64,000 nt of DNA from Chryseobacterium sp. Tr-659 (GCF_011752975.1 NZ_VWWP01000005.1:62001-126000), one strand, 5' to 3'; positions 1 to 9,693 are shown, numbered from the stretch's first letter. The notes: a model not told the origin generated them from the sequence alone. Numbers and translations: made by a program.

Positions 1-260
1 AAAATTTTAATATTAGGATTTACGGTTTTCATCTGAGGTAAAATATGCAGACTATTACCGTCTGGGAAGTGGGCATCAATGATAGCCATCTCAATTCCCT
101 TAGATTCTACCAGCTCCATCACTTGATGCAAAGATGAAGTATGATAGATTTTTGCATTGGGAGCAATATCACTGATTACAATTTCCATTCCCTGACGTAC
201 AATGCTGTGATCATCTGCTAAAAGGAATATTATTTCTTTATTTTGAACCGGTATTTCCAT
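1..260 (-). CDS. Response regulator, NarL-like (partial, runs off left edge)
   Basis: Only the first 86 residues are inside the window. They form the start of a CheY-like receiver domain: the acidic pair D16-D17 in LLADDHS, and a phospho-acceptor Asp at D62 in the motif AIIDAHFPDG. The ATG shares its A with the last base of the upstream kinase stop codon (TAATG), so the two are almost certainly translated together as a cognate pair. The output domain lies outside the window. The LADDHSIVRQG opening is typical of NarL/LuxR-type regulators, but that subtype is inference. It would act as the cytoplasmic, DNA-binding partner of the kinase. Confidence 0.85.
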   Translation of the reverse strand, partial: MEIPVQNKEIIFLLADDHSIVRQGMEIVISDIAPNAKIYHTSSLHQVMELVESKGIEMAIIDAHFPDGNSLHILPQMKTVNPNIKI

Positions 261-1975
261 TATTTATTATTACGATTTAAGTTGATCCTGAATGTTACTT
301 TTGTTCCTTTGTGAAGCTTACTTTCTACGGATATATCACCATTAAAAAGCTCCACGATTTCCTTCACCAGATTAAGTCCCAATCCTGCCCCAAGATTATC
401 CACCTCATCAGATACCATTCCTTGATAATAAGGGTCAAATATCTTCGCCAGATCAGATTCTGATATTCCTATTCCGGTATCTGCTATGGATGTGATCAGA
501 GAAATCTGATGTTCACCCAAAAGTTCCGTAGTCATGGTAAGATCGATCTGTCCGTTTTCCGTAAACTTATTGGCATTCCCGAGAATATTCATAAAGATCT
601 GATTGATTCTTATATTATCTGAAAACACTACAATATTTTCCGGGATCCTGTCTGTAACCACAAATTTATTATTCCGGGTTTCCAGATAAGGTGTAATTAC
701 CTTTACAATGGAACTTATTTCATCTTTAAGATTAAATACAGATTGTATAAGCTCTTTCTCAGCGTTCTCATTCTTGGTGTATTCCAAAATCTGATTAGAT
801 TGAAGAAGCAAAGTACTATTTGTAAATTTTATCGATTTCAGGTAATCCTTGATGGTTTCATCCTCTGTGGTACGGTATATCTTATCAATGAAAATATTAA
901 TTATTTTTAACGGAGATCTAAGATCGTGGCTCAGCATTCCCAATATTCGGTTTTTGAAATTAAGGTTCTTTTTAATCTCGTCATTGGCAGCATTCAGCTT
1001 ACGCTCATAGACAAAAGCAAGTCTTGTAAGATACATGATCAGAACAGATACAATGAACATCAGGATCATTAAACCAAGCACCAGATAGGTTCTGATTCTG
1101 TTATTATTTGAATTCTGTTCATTGTATTCCCTTTCCAGCTCAGATTTGAAATCTTTAATTGCTTTTTCATAAACCCCTATCAATCCGTTACTGTAAACCA
1201 ACAACTTACTGAAGTTGCTATAAAATTTAAAATTATCTTTCTGATTTTGTGCTGCATTCAGCTGAACCTTTTTCACTTCAGCCACATAATGTTTATCCAT
1301 CGACTTTATCGTGCTGTCCATCTTAGATTTTACATTGGAAATATCGATTGTCTTATTATTGGTCATCGTGATTACCGTACTTTCTTTCTGAACATCCACC
1401 TTGCCTTTAACAGCATCTTTCAATCTACCGAAAAACCCTTTCTTCTTGATCGTATCTGCATAGGTATGTGTCTCTATTTTCAGATCTTCAAAATCGTTCT
1501 TATACTTTTTCGGCTCATATTTCTTATCCTCTATCTTGCCGGGCGGGTTCAGGGAAGTCCGGTATACCGAATCTATTAAAGTTTTCAGCTTTGTAGTCTT
1601 TACTGTATCCAGTTTGTGTGCTGCCAGATTCCTTTTCAATCTGGGACTTGTATTTTCATATTCCCCAATCTTGTCAAAATTGGTCTTAAGTTTTCTGAGG
1701 GATTGAAAGTAAAGTTGGAGATCATTGTTATCCTGGCTCACCATATATCTTTGAAGATGATCCTGGGCATCCATAAAATCTTTTCGGGAATTATCTGTCA
1801 AACCTCCCAGTGCCCGGCTTTCCTCAAGTTGATTCTTAATAAACTGCAGTTTTTTTCCATTAACGAATTCATTATAAAAAAATGTAGCGATAATCACCTG
1901 TATCAATAAAATACACAAAATCAATGAGTAATGAACAATTTTTCTCAATTTAAAATTTAAGAATTTATATTTCAT
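260..1975 (-). CDS. Membrane sensor histidine kinase
   Basis: A 571-residue two-component sensor kinase. Two membrane helices (about 14-34 and 295-318) enclose a large, Lys-rich, predominantly helical periplasmic region. A HisKA dimerisation domain follows with the phospho-acceptor H350 (SHDLRSP). The HATPase domain has an N box (NILGNANKFTENG), G1 (DTGIGIS) and G2 (GAGLGL). It autophosphorylates on H350 and should pass the phosphate to the regulator that overlaps its stop codon by one base. There is no PAS or receiver module, so this is a simple, not hybrid, kinase. The stimulus cannot be told from the sequence. Confidence 0.92.
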   Translation of the reverse strand: MKYKFLNFKLRKIVHYSLILCILLIQVIIATFFYNEFVNGKKLQFIKNQLEESRALGGLTDNSRKDFMDAQDHLQRYMVSQDNNDLQLYFQSLRKLKTNFDKIGEYENTSPRLKRNLAAHKLDTVKTTKLKTLIDSVYRTSLNPPGKIEDKKYEPKKYKNDFEDLKIETHTYADTIKKKGFFGRLKDAVKGKVDVQKESTVITMTNNKTIDISNVKSKMDSTIKSMDKHYVAEVKKVQLNAAQNQKDNFKFYSNFSKLLVYSNGLIGVYEKAIKDFKSELEREYNEQNSNNNRIRTYLVLGLMILMFIVSVLIMYLTRLAFVYERKLNAANDEIKKNLNFKNRILGMLSHDLRSPLKIINIFIDKIYRTTEDETIKDYLKSIKFTNSTLLLQSNQILEYTKNENAEKELIQSVFNLKDEISSIVKVITPYLETRNNKFVVTDRIPENIVVFSDNIRINQIFMNILGNANKFTENGQIDLTMTTELLGEHQISLITSIADTGIGISESDLAKIFDPYYQGMVSDEVDNLGAGLGLNLVKEIVELFNGDISVESKLHKGTKVTFRINLNRNNK

Positions 1976-2509
1976 ATTCGTTTATCAGTTAAATTATTTA
2001 TCCTGACCGTGAAAGTCCATAGAGTATTAGCCTTTAACAATATAGCATTATTTTAATTAATTTCATAATAGCCATTTAAACTTTTGCTTAACAAAGTTAA
2101 AGTAATTTTTATCTTCATATAATAGCAAATATTTGATAAAATTCATGATATCTCTTTTTATTTATTACCAAAATCTATCGCAAACCTCAAGTTTTATTTA
2201 TGTAAACCAATTTTCTTAGATCAACTGCAAAAGTGTAAGCTCATAAAATACTTGTTTTTATGTTTCTTTTAAGCTCAAACCTATTCTTTATAGTCATCAT
2301 TAAGTATTTCTACCCAACACTACGATTGGTTATTTACACTCTATCGCATCTGCCCTCTTCTTTGTTACTTTGAAATGCTTATTCAATGTACCTGCAGACA
2401 GAATCTGTTCAATTATATCAGATCAGATTACAGATAATGGTGCGTATTCAGGTGCCTTTACTTTCTGTATCTGTATGATAAAATCATAAAAATTAAAAAT
2501 AAATAACTC
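1976..2509. other. Divergent intergenic region, no gene seen
   Basis: This 534-bp AT-rich spacer separates the leftward kinase from the rightward flavin oxidase operon, so it should hold two divergent promoters. I see no open frame of substance, no RNA gene and no strong hairpin. Confidence 0.6.
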
Positions 2510-3697
2510 ATGATTACAGAAAACTACGACGTAATCGTCATTGGCGGTGGTGCAATAGGATTGGCAACAGCCTATCATCTTGGACAGCGCAAGGCAAAAA
2601 CCTTAGTATTGGAACAATACACGTTTGTTAATCAGCTCGGCAGTTCCGCAGGAGTATCCCGTCAATTCAGGATTCCCTATCCGGATGAATACATGGTACA
2701 AATGGCCTTGGATGCACAGCCTTATTGGGATGAACTTCAAAAAAAGACAGATATCCCACTGCTTGACAAAGTAGGCACGCTTTGGTTTGGTGATCCAGAA
2801 GTACATTCAACAGAAGGAAATATCGCCGAAGCAGAAAAAGCTTTAAAGGCTTTAAATGTTCCCTATTCTACCCTTACTTCAAAAGAAATTGAAGAACAAT
2901 ATCATTTTAAAAACCTTCCTGAAAATTATACCGGATTGTTTCAGCCAGATGGTGCCAGCATTAATTTCAAAGCAACCATTGAAACACTTTTAGGATTATG
3001 CAAGGAGGAAGAAACGGTTCAACTGGAAGAAAATTCTCCTGTCCTTCAGATCAATCAAAAAGGGGATCTTTTTGAGCTTACAACACCTAACGGAATTTAT
3101 ATTGCTAAAAAACTGGCCATCATTCCCGGACCTTACATCAACAGTGTGATTAATTTACTGGATTTTAAAATAGAAGCTACATACTGGAATATGTCCTCTG
3201 CCTATTTTAAAAAGACGGATCCGAGTATTCAGTACCCAACCTGGTTTGTATTCCAGAATGCAACCGGAGAAAACGGAAACCAGTTTTATGGGTTCCCTTC
3301 TGTTGACTGGGATCACCCGGAATATATCCGCGTGGCGCCTGATTTTGTAATTACCCCTCTGGAAGAGCCTAACGACAGAACATTAATTCCTAACCCGCAG
3401 GAACTGGGCTACACTTCAGACTGGGTAAAAAACCACATGACCGGGCTGGCTACAGAACCGGAATACACTTCCACCTGTCTTATCGCTTTAAGTACAATTC
3501 CTAATAAAGAATTACTGATTGATTTTGCTCCCTCTTATGTTCCCAACCATAAAAACATTGTGGTATATGCCACAGGATGGGCTGCCAAATTCACTCCTTT
3601 CTTAGGCAAAATCATGTCTGACCTTGCATTAGACGGTCATACGGATTTTGACATCAGCCCTTTCCAATTAGGACGCAAATATTTCTTAGCACTTTAA
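2510..3697 (+). CDS. FAD-dependent oxidase, sarcosine / N-methyltryptophan oxidase-like
   Basis: A 395-residue flavoprotein of the monomeric sarcosine oxidase (DAO) family. A Rossmann dinucleotide motif lies at the N terminus (VIGGGAIGLATAYHLG, from about residue 10). It is followed by the family's SSAGVSRQFRIPY segment, which corresponds to the active-site Ser/Arg stretch. C323 (TCLIALST) falls where the family attaches FAD covalently through cysteine (Cys315 in monomeric sarcosine oxidase), and the C-terminal GWAAKFTP motif is present. Such enzymes oxidise secondary amines or N-methyl amino acids with O2, giving H2O2. The substrate is unknown. There is no signal peptide, so it is cytoplasmic. 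It lies 12 bp upstream of a second flavin oxidase and is probably co-transcribed. Confidence 0.88.
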   Translation: MITENYDVIVIGGGAIGLATAYHLGQRKAKTLVLEQYTFVNQLGSSAGVSRQFRIPYPDEYMVQMALDAQPYWDELQKKTDIPLLDKVGTLWFGDPEVHSTEGNIAEAEKALKALNVPYSTLTSKEIEEQYHFKNLPENYTGLFQPDGASINFKATIETLLGLCKEEETVQLEENSPVLQINQKGDLFELTTPNGIYIAKKLAIIPGPYINSVINLLDFKIEATYWNMSSAYFKKTDPSIQYPTWFVFQNATGENGNQFYGFPSVDWDHPEYIRVAPDFVITPLEEPNDRTLIPNPQELGYTSDWVKNHMTGLATEPEYTSTCLIALSTIPNKELLIDFAPSYVPNHKNIVVYATGWAAKFTPFLGKIMSDLALDGHTDFDISPFQLGRKYFLAL

Positions 3698-3709
3698 AAA
3701 TTATATATC

Positions 3710-5473
3710 ATGAATAAAAATACACCTCTGAATCCGGGAATGCACCGTGATCTCAAAACAGAAGTAGCCATCATTGGTGCCGGAACTTCCGGATTATACA
3801 CCGCCTTTCGTCTGGTAACAGATCAAAAATATAAAGCTCATGAAGTACAAATCTTTGATATGAGCAATAAATTAGGCGGAAGACTTGAATCTGTAATCAT
3901 GCCGGGAATGAACTTCTGGGGCGAACTTGGAGGAATGCGTTACCTGACCTCGCAAGAGATTGTAACCACTTTAATAGAAGGCTACCCGCTAAAGGAAAAA
4001 GATCTGAAAAAGAGAACTCCCGTTCTGAAAGATAAAATGACTCCTGTAGATTTCCCGATGGGTGATCCGAAAAAACTTTTTATGTATATCAGGAAAGAAC
4101 GTTTCAAACAAGATGCATGGAATGTTTATCAGGAAGATGATAAAAAACTGATTACCCGTTATTATCTGAATAAAGATGATGAAGGTTTCAGCTCGGATCA
4201 GTTATTCAACAAGGTCATTTATAATGTTCTTATGGCAGATCCATGGGTTGCGGAAAACTACAAGGATAAAATTGTGGCGGGACCAAACGTTTATGATTTC
4301 ACATTCACTTTGACCAGCAGAGACTGGGATGAGATAAAGCCAAGGCTGATATATAATTTCCCAGGCTCACCTTATGACAAACGCAAGGTAAATGATATTG
4401 GTTTCTGGAACCTTCTCAAAGATCAGGTCTCACAAGAAGGTTATGAATTCCTGGCTAATGCCGGAGGGTACTATTCCAATACGATCAATTGGAACTCTGC
4501 TGAAGCATTTCCTTATATGGTAGGGGATTTTTCTGCCGATACCACATACAAAACCATTGAAGAAGGTTACGACAGCATTGCTTACGCCGTGGCCAATGCT
4601 TATATGGATAATGAAGGGGCTTGCATCTGGTCTGAAAATAAGCTGATCACTTTCACAAAGGATCACCCAAATATTCATACTCACACATATGAACTGACCT
4701 TCCTGAATCTGCAGTCAAATACCCAATGGAAAGTCTATGCAAACTCAATCGTTCTTGGTATGCCTAGAAAATCTCTGGAGCTCCTGGATCAGAACAATTT
4801 CTTTTTTGATGTTAACCAGCATTCTGAACTGAACAATAATATCCGCTCTATCATCATGGAACCGGCATTTAAAATCCTGATGGGCTTTGAACGCCCTTGG
4901 TGGAAAGAACTGGAAATTTATTCCGGACATTCTATTACCGATTTACCCATGAGGCAGTGTTATTATTTCGGCACAGATCCGGAAACGAATAATTCTATGC
5001 TACTGGGAAGCTATGGTGATATGGAAACTGAAACCTTCTGGAAAGCACTTTCTGATGATAAGGTTCTTTTTAAAGTAAGAGCAGCTAAATCAGCATCACT
5101 AGAAGAACTTCATCAGCTGGATGATGTTCAGGCTACCGAATTTATGGTAAATGAACTGATGAACCAGCTTCGGGAACTACATGGTGAACATGTACAAATC
5201 CCGGAACCGTATGTAACGTATTTCAAAGACTGGACTGATGATCCATACGGCGCAGGATATCATGCCTGGAAAGCCGGCTTCTCTGTTAAAGATGTTATGC
5301 CATATATGAGAAAACCGGTTTTTGACGAAAATATTCATATCATCGGAGAGGCTTATTCCGATCAGCAAGGCTGGGTGGAAGGTGCTTTCTGTGAAGCTGA
5401 AAAAATGCTTCAGGAACATTTCGGATTAGACCGCCCATACTGGCTTAGCCCAGATTACTATTTAGGATGGTAA
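3710..5473 (+). CDS. Flavin-containing amine oxidase / L-amino-acid oxidase-like protein
   Basis: A 587-residue flavin amine oxidase. The N-terminal FAD motif is VAIIGAGTSGLYTAFRL, followed by the LGGRLES arginine motif and by GELGGMRY, a substrate-side signature of the amine oxidase fold. The C terminus carries the second FAD-contacting segment (HIIGEAYSDQQGWVEGAF). It is longer than a typical monoamine oxidase (about 450-530). The family includes L-amino-acid oxidases and tryptophan 2-monooxygenase, and I cannot choose between them. It lies directly downstream of the sarcosine-oxidase-like gene with a 12-bp gap and is followed by a terminator, so the two flavoenzymes form a two-gene unit that may act on the same amine or amino-acid route. 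Confidence 0.85.
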   Translation: MNKNTPLNPGMHRDLKTEVAIIGAGTSGLYTAFRLVTDQKYKAHEVQIFDMSNKLGGRLESVIMPGMNFWGELGGMRYLTSQEIVTTLIEGYPLKEKDLKKRTPVLKDKMTPVDFPMGDPKKLFMYIRKERFKQDAWNVYQEDDKKLITRYYLNKDDEGFSSDQLFNKVIYNVLMADPWVAENYKDKIVAGPNVYDFTFTLTSRDWDEIKPRLIYNFPGSPYDKRKVNDIGFWNLLKDQVSQEGYEFLANAGGYYSNTINWNSAEAFPYMVGDFSADTTYKTIEEGYDSIAYAVANAYMDNEGACIWSENKLITFTKDHPNIHTHTYELTFLNLQSNTQWKVYANSIVLGMPRKSLELLDQNNFFFDVNQHSELNNNIRSIIMEPAFKILMGFERPWWKELEIYSGHSITDLPMRQCYYFGTDPETNNSMLLGSYGDMETETFWKALSDDKVLFKVRAAKSASLEELHQLDDVQATEFMVNELMNQLRELHGEHVQIPEPYVTYFKDWTDDPYGAGYHAWKAGFSVKDVMPYMRKPVFDENIHIIGEAYSDQQGWVEGAFCEAEKMLQEHFGLDRPYWLSPDYYLGW

Positions 5474-5492
5474 ATAAAAAAAGTGTATTAAT

Positions 5493-5518
5493 AAAGCTCC
5501 GGAAATCCGGGGCTTTTG
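5493..5518 (+). terminator. Rho-independent terminator after the flavin oxidase operon
   Basis: A 10-bp stem (AAAGCTCCGG / CCGGGGCTTT, one G-U type pair) with a 4-base loop, followed by a short T run, lies 20 bases after the amine oxidase stop. Confidence 0.75.
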
Positions 5519-5811
5519 TCATATAATAGGTTCTTTAATGATTACAAGAAACTCTGATATGAAAGGTAAACAACCTTTGTCACTCTATGGAATTTCCTAA
5601 TTATATTCTTATTCATATCATTACTATTAGTATTTTCTATCTTACATAAGGAATCCTGAAATGATATTTTACTAACTTGTCTGTTTGAAAAGTAAAAAAA
5701 TACACATACTTAACAATCAGTAACCGGGGTTTAAAAAACACTTATAACAAACTGATAAACCTCTGTTCTAAACAGTAGTAAAGCAATAACAGCAAAACGT
5801 TTCACCATCTT
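5519..5811. other. Intergenic region, no gene seen
   Basis: About 290 bp of AT-rich sequence between the terminator and the VWA gene. It presumably carries the promoter of the VWA-AAA+ pair. No repeat, RNA gene or small ORF with a convincing start was seen. Confidence 0.5.
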
Positions 5812-6951
5812 ATGACCAATAAAGATTTTAATTCTCAGAGAGGCTATACATTCAGTAAGCATGTTCCGGAAGAATTATCGCATTTTGACCGTGTCTTTGA
5901 TATTTTCAAAGACTTGCTCACCCATACTTCCGGTGATATTGAGGAAGCCTTCGAATGGCTTGATATGCTTGATCAGGAATATGATATTTTCAATGACGAA
6001 TATACCCTTCAGGATTTTGAAGAAGATTTAAAAAAACGGGGCTACATTAAAGAGGAAGATCCCGAGGAGGGAAATTCCGGAACGGGAAAAGGTAAAAACC
6101 TATTAACTCCCAAACTGGAAGCGGCCCTTCGTGAGTATGCTTTAGACCAGATCTTTGGAAAGCTTAAAAAAAACGGTGCAGGAAACCATCGGACCTCAAA
6201 AACAGGAATCGGTGATGAGCGAGACGGTGAAAACCGTTCCTTCCAGTATGGTGATGATATGACCGCCGTTAATATGACTGAAAGCCTAAAAAATGCTCAG
6301 ATCAACAACGGAATTTCAGATTTGAGACTTACGGAAGATGACCTTGTAGTAGAAGAAACCAAACATAAGGCACAAATGAGTACGGTTCTGATGATCGATA
6401 TCAGCCACTCTATGATCTTATACGGAGAAGACCGCATCACGCCTGCAAAAAAAGTAGCAATGGCACTGGTAGAGCTGATCAAACGAAAATACCCTAAAGA
6501 TTCTATAGATATTATTGTTTTTGGAAACGAGGCCTGGCCCATCAAAATCAAAGATCTGCCTTATCTGAAAGTAGGTCCTTACCATACCAATACTGTCGCC
6601 GGGCTGGAACTGGCCATGGATATTCTTCGCAGAAAAAGAAACACGAATAAACAGATATTTATGATTACTGATGGAAAGCCAAGCTGTATCCAGCTGCCTT
6701 CCGGCGAATTTTATATGAACAGTTATGGTTTGGATGAAATGATTGTCAACCAATGCCTCAACAGAGCTGCCCAAGCCAGAAAATTAAAAATTCCCATTAC
6801 CACCTTTATGATCGCCCAGGATCCCTATCTGAGACAATTTGTAGAAGAATTTACTGCTCAAAATAAAGGGAAAGCCTTTTTAACAGGTCTCTCGGGATTA
6901 GGACAAATGATTTTTGAAGATTACGAAAAAAACAGAATAAAGAGAATATAA
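5812..6951 (+). CDS. VWA-domain protein, partner of an AAA+ ATPase
   Basis: A 379-residue protein. Its first half is acidic and Gly/Asn-rich, without a recognised fold. The second half is a von Willebrand factor A domain with a complete MIDAS metal site: D196-x-S198-x-S200 (DISHS), the threonine in PYHTNT, and D287 (MITDGKP). No signal peptide or membrane segment is seen, so it is cytoplasmic. With the AAA+ protein 36 bp downstream it forms the kind of MoxR/VWA (chelatase I/D-like) pair that in other bacteria inserts metals or remodels protein complexes. The client here is unknown. The neighbours give no metal cofactor pathway. Confidence 0.85.
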   Translation: MTNKDFNSQRGYTFSKHVPEELSHFDRVFDIFKDLLTHTSGDIEEAFEWLDMLDQEYDIFNDEYTLQDFEEDLKKRGYIKEEDPEEGNSGTGKGKNLLTPKLEAALREYALDQIFGKLKKNGAGNHRTSKTGIGDERDGENRSFQYGDDMTAVNMTESLKNAQINNGISDLRLTEDDLVVEETKHKAQMSTVLMIDISHSMILYGEDRITPAKKVAMALVELIKRKYPKDSIDIIVFGNEAWPIKIKDLPYLKVGPYHTNTVAGLELAMDILRRKRNTNKQIFMITDGKPSCIQLPSGEFYMNSYGLDEMIVNQCLNRAAQARKLKIPITTFMIAQDPYLRQFVEEFTAQNKGKAFLTGLSGLGQMIFEDYEKNRIKRI

Positions 6952-6987
6952 CCAGAATTCTCACCCGATAATTATTACTTAAAGAAA

Positions 6988-8442
6988 ATGAAAAACGATA
7001 TCACATTCAAGGAATTAAAAAATTCCGGTTATACTGATAAAACGATCAATGAAGAGATCCAGGCGAATTTAATTGCAAGGATTAAAGCCAATGAACCTGT
7101 ATTTGAAGGACTCTGGGGTTATGAAGACACCGTAATTCCTCAATTAAAAAAAGCCATACTTGCAGGGCATCATATCAATTTATTAGGGCTGCGAGGCCAG
7201 GCAAAAACCAGAATTGCAAGGAGTATGGTTAATCTGCTGGATGAATATATGCCTGTTGTGAAAGGATCTGAGATTAATGACAGTCCGTTTCGTCCTATTT
7301 CAAAATTCGCCAAAGATCTTATTGCAGAACTTGGGGATAAAACTCCTATTTCATGGGTACATCGCTCCGACCGTTTTTTTGAGAAACTGGCAACTCCTGA
7401 TGTAAATGTTGCCGATCTGATTGGTGATATTGATCCTATTAAAGCCGCTACCCTAAAACTGCCATATTCTGATGAACGTGTTCTTCATTACGGAATGATT
7501 CCAAGAGCTAACCGTTCTATATTTGTATTGAATGAACTTCCGGATCTGCAAGCCAGAATTCAGGTTTCTCTATTCAATATTCTGCAGGAAGGAGATGTAC
7601 AAATCCGGGGATTTCAGCTGAGAATGCCTCTTGACATCCAGTTTGTATTTACTGCCAATCCGGAAGATTATACCAACCGTGGAAGTATTGTAACCCCTCT
7701 CAAAGACAGAATAGGATCACAGATTTTCACCCACTATCCAAAAACAATTGCCCTTGCCCGCCAGATTACAGAGCAGGAAGCCTTAATTTCTGCGGAAGAT
7801 CAATCCAAAATACAGATTTCCGATCTGGCAAAAGATCTTTTGGAAGAAGTTGCTTTTGCAGCACGTACCAGTGAATATGTGGATTCGAAAAGCGGGGTAA
7901 GTGCCCGTTTGACCATCAGTGCGATGGAAAATTTAGTAGCAGCCGCAAAATTACGCATGATTGAATCCGGTGTTGAAAAAACTACCGTCCGCCTCCTTGA
8001 TTTCTTGTCAATCATCCCGTCCATCACAGGAAAGATTGAACTGGTGTATGAAGGAGAACAGGAAGGTGCAGATTATGTAGCAAAAATTCTCATTGACAAA
8101 GCAGTGATGAAACAGTTCGAAAACATATTTCCACGCATTTCCAAATTGGAGAAAGAAGGGATTAAAACACCTTATACAGATCTGATCAGATGGTTTAACA
8201 AAAATCATCTGGAGCTTAATTACAATGACACAGACCAAGAATTCTATGCTAAACTGGATAAGATAGGTCCATTAGTAACCGTTGTTGAAGAAAATGCTTC
8301 AGAATTCAGTATCGAAGATCAGAATTTCTGCAAAGAATTAGTTTTGTGGGCATTAACCATTAGCAATAAGATCGATAAATCTGAAAACCAGCATACATTT
8401 ACTTTTGATTCTCCGGGAATCGGACAGTTTCTACGCAATTAA
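6988..8442 (+). CDS. AAA+ ATPase, MoxR / Mg-chelatase subunit I-like
   Basis: A 484-residue AAA+ ATPase of the chelatase-I/MoxR clade. The Walker A region is G67-LRGQAKT74, with Ala where the classic GK step has Gly. Walker B is IFVLNELPDL, with N182-E183 in place of the usual D-E. It continues with the chelatase-type VSLFNILQEGDVQIRG insert and FVFTANPEDY, the sensor 1 region. The C-terminal half (about 270-484) is helical and less conserved. ATP-driven remodelling together with the VWA protein just upstream is the expected role. The altered Walker residues may be normal for this subfamily, so loss of activity should not be assumed. Confidence 0.85.
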   Translation: MKNDITFKELKNSGYTDKTINEEIQANLIARIKANEPVFEGLWGYEDTVIPQLKKAILAGHHINLLGLRGQAKTRIARSMVNLLDEYMPVVKGSEINDSPFRPISKFAKDLIAELGDKTPISWVHRSDRFFEKLATPDVNVADLIGDIDPIKAATLKLPYSDERVLHYGMIPRANRSIFVLNELPDLQARIQVSLFNILQEGDVQIRGFQLRMPLDIQFVFTANPEDYTNRGSIVTPLKDRIGSQIFTHYPKTIALARQITEQEALISAEDQSKIQISDLAKDLLEEVAFAARTSEYVDSKSGVSARLTISAMENLVAAAKLRMIESGVEKTTVRLLDFLSIIPSITGKIELVYEGEQEGADYVAKILIDKAVMKQFENIFPRISKLEKEGIKTPYTDLIRWFNKNHLELNYNDTDQEFYAKLDKIGPLVTVVEENASEFSIEDQNFCKELVLWALTISNKIDKSENQHTFTFDSPGIGQFLRN

Positions 8443-8465
8443 ATGATATATATAACATTTATACT

Positions 8466-8500
8466 AAAACCTTCGGTACTCAACTGAAGGTTTTTATTTT
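8466..8500 (+). terminator. Terminator after the AAA+ gene
   Basis: A 9-bp perfect stem (AAAACCTTC / GAAGGTTTT) with a small inner GT/AC pairing, ending in a T-rich run, lies 24 bases past the stop codon. Confidence 0.8.
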
Positions 8501-8638
8501 TTAACCGGTATGAATTTTTCAATTCTTTGATTTTTTATTTCATATTTCCTTACCTCTAATTCAAACAATCTTAAGCTATATTAATTTTTTTTAATTGTGT
8601 ACAGATTATAATTTTAAAACTAAGAACAAAAAACAACG

Positions 8639-8646
8639 TAAATTTG
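8639..8646 (+). promoter_or_regulatory. Possible Bacteroidota -7 element
   Basis: TAAATTTG matches the TAnnTTTG consensus, 42 bp before the phosphodiesterase start. No clear -33 TTG is found at the proper spacing, so this is tentative. Confidence 0.35.
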
Positions 8647-8687
8647 CCCTATCTTACCGAAAAAGGTAGATTTTTAGTTTTGATATC

Positions 8688-9632
8688 ATGAAAAAGACTG
8701 CACTTTCTTTACTTGCCTTCGCTCTGCATATTACCTGTCAGGCACAAAATTTTGATCTTATTCCATTGGGTATTTACGGTGGAGAACAGGAAGACAACCT
8801 ATCAGCTTACCTGGTAAGCGCCCCAAAGGATAATGCTTTCCTCTGCCTTGATGCAGGTACCATTAACAGCGGGATACGAAAAGCTATTCAGCTGAAAAGC
8901 CTTACGGGACTGGAAGAAACTGTTCTTAAAGATCAGATAAAAGGATATTTTATTTCGCATGGCCATTTGGATCACCTATCAGGCATGATCATCAATTCTC
9001 CGGCGGATTCCAAAAAAGATATTTTTGCAATGGCTCCGGTGGTTCAGATCCTTCAAAACCATTATTTTATTACGGATACCTGGATTAATTTTGCCGATCA
9101 GGGACAAAAACCCATGCTTGGAAAATACCATTATAATGAGCTTCAGCAAGGGATTGAAATACCCGTACAAAAAACTTCATTCTATATTACAGGTTATGAA
9201 CTAAGCCATGTAAATCCTTATAAAAGCAGTGCTGCACTGGTAAGAAAAGACGATCATTATCTACTTTATTTAGGTGATACCGGTGCTGACCGGATTGAAA
9301 AATCTGACCGCCTGGACAACCTTTGGAATACCGCAGCTCCATTGGTAAAGAAAAAACAGTTAAACACCATATTAATAGAAGTTTCTTTTCCGAACAGTCA
9401 ACCTGAACACCTGCTATTTGGCCATCTCACTCCCAATCTGTTAATAGAAGAATTAACCAGGCTAAAAGAAAAAACAGGACAAAAAAACCTTGAAGGTCTT
9501 ACTATAGTAGTTACCCACAGAAAACCTACCGGCGACAATCCGGAAATTATAAAGCAGGAGCTTTTGAAAAATAACCCTTTAAAAGTAAATTATATTTTCC
9601 CGGAACAGGGTAAAAAAGTGAGCTTACCTTAA
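8688..9632 (+). CDS. Secreted class II 3',5'-cyclic-nucleotide phosphodiesterase (MBL fold)
   Basis: A 314-residue protein with a signal peptide (first about 20 residues, ending CQAQ). The mature part is a metallo-beta-lactamase fold with the metal motif H91-x-H93-x-D95-H96 (SHGHLDHLSG), GDTG and a late THRKP. The FPNSQPEHLLFGHLTP segment is typical of class II cyclic-nucleotide phosphodiesterases (the yeast PDE1 / Vibrio CpdP group). It would hydrolyse cAMP or cGMP in the periplasm. This looks like a single-gene transcript: it has its own upstream region and a perfect 21-bp palindromic terminator after the stop. Family assignment is strong; the natural substrate is inferred. Confidence 0.85.
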   Translation: MKKTALSLLAFALHITCQAQNFDLIPLGIYGGEQEDNLSAYLVSAPKDNAFLCLDAGTINSGIRKAIQLKSLTGLEETVLKDQIKGYFISHGHLDHLSGMIINSPADSKKDIFAMAPVVQILQNHYFITDTWINFADQGQKPMLGKYHYNELQQGIEIPVQKTSFYITGYELSHVNPYKSSAALVRKDDHYLLYLGDTGADRIEKSDRLDNLWNTAAPLVKKKQLNTILIEVSFPNSQPEHLLFGHLTPNLLIEELTRLKEKTGQKNLEGLTIVVTHRKPTGDNPEIIKQELLKNNPLKVNYIFPEQGKKVSLP

Positions 9633-9636
9633 CTAT

Positions 9637-9678
9637 AAATCAAAAGAAGAGACAAAATTTTGTCTCTTCTTTTGATTT
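9637..9678. terminator. Perfect 21-bp palindromic bidirectional terminator
   Basis: Two perfectly complementary 21-base arms (9637-9657 and 9658-9678) centred on AAAATTTT sit between convergent genes. Each strand ends in a T-rich stretch, so it can stop transcription from both sides. Confidence 0.85.
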
Positions 9679-9693
9679 AGTTCCTAAAATAGA

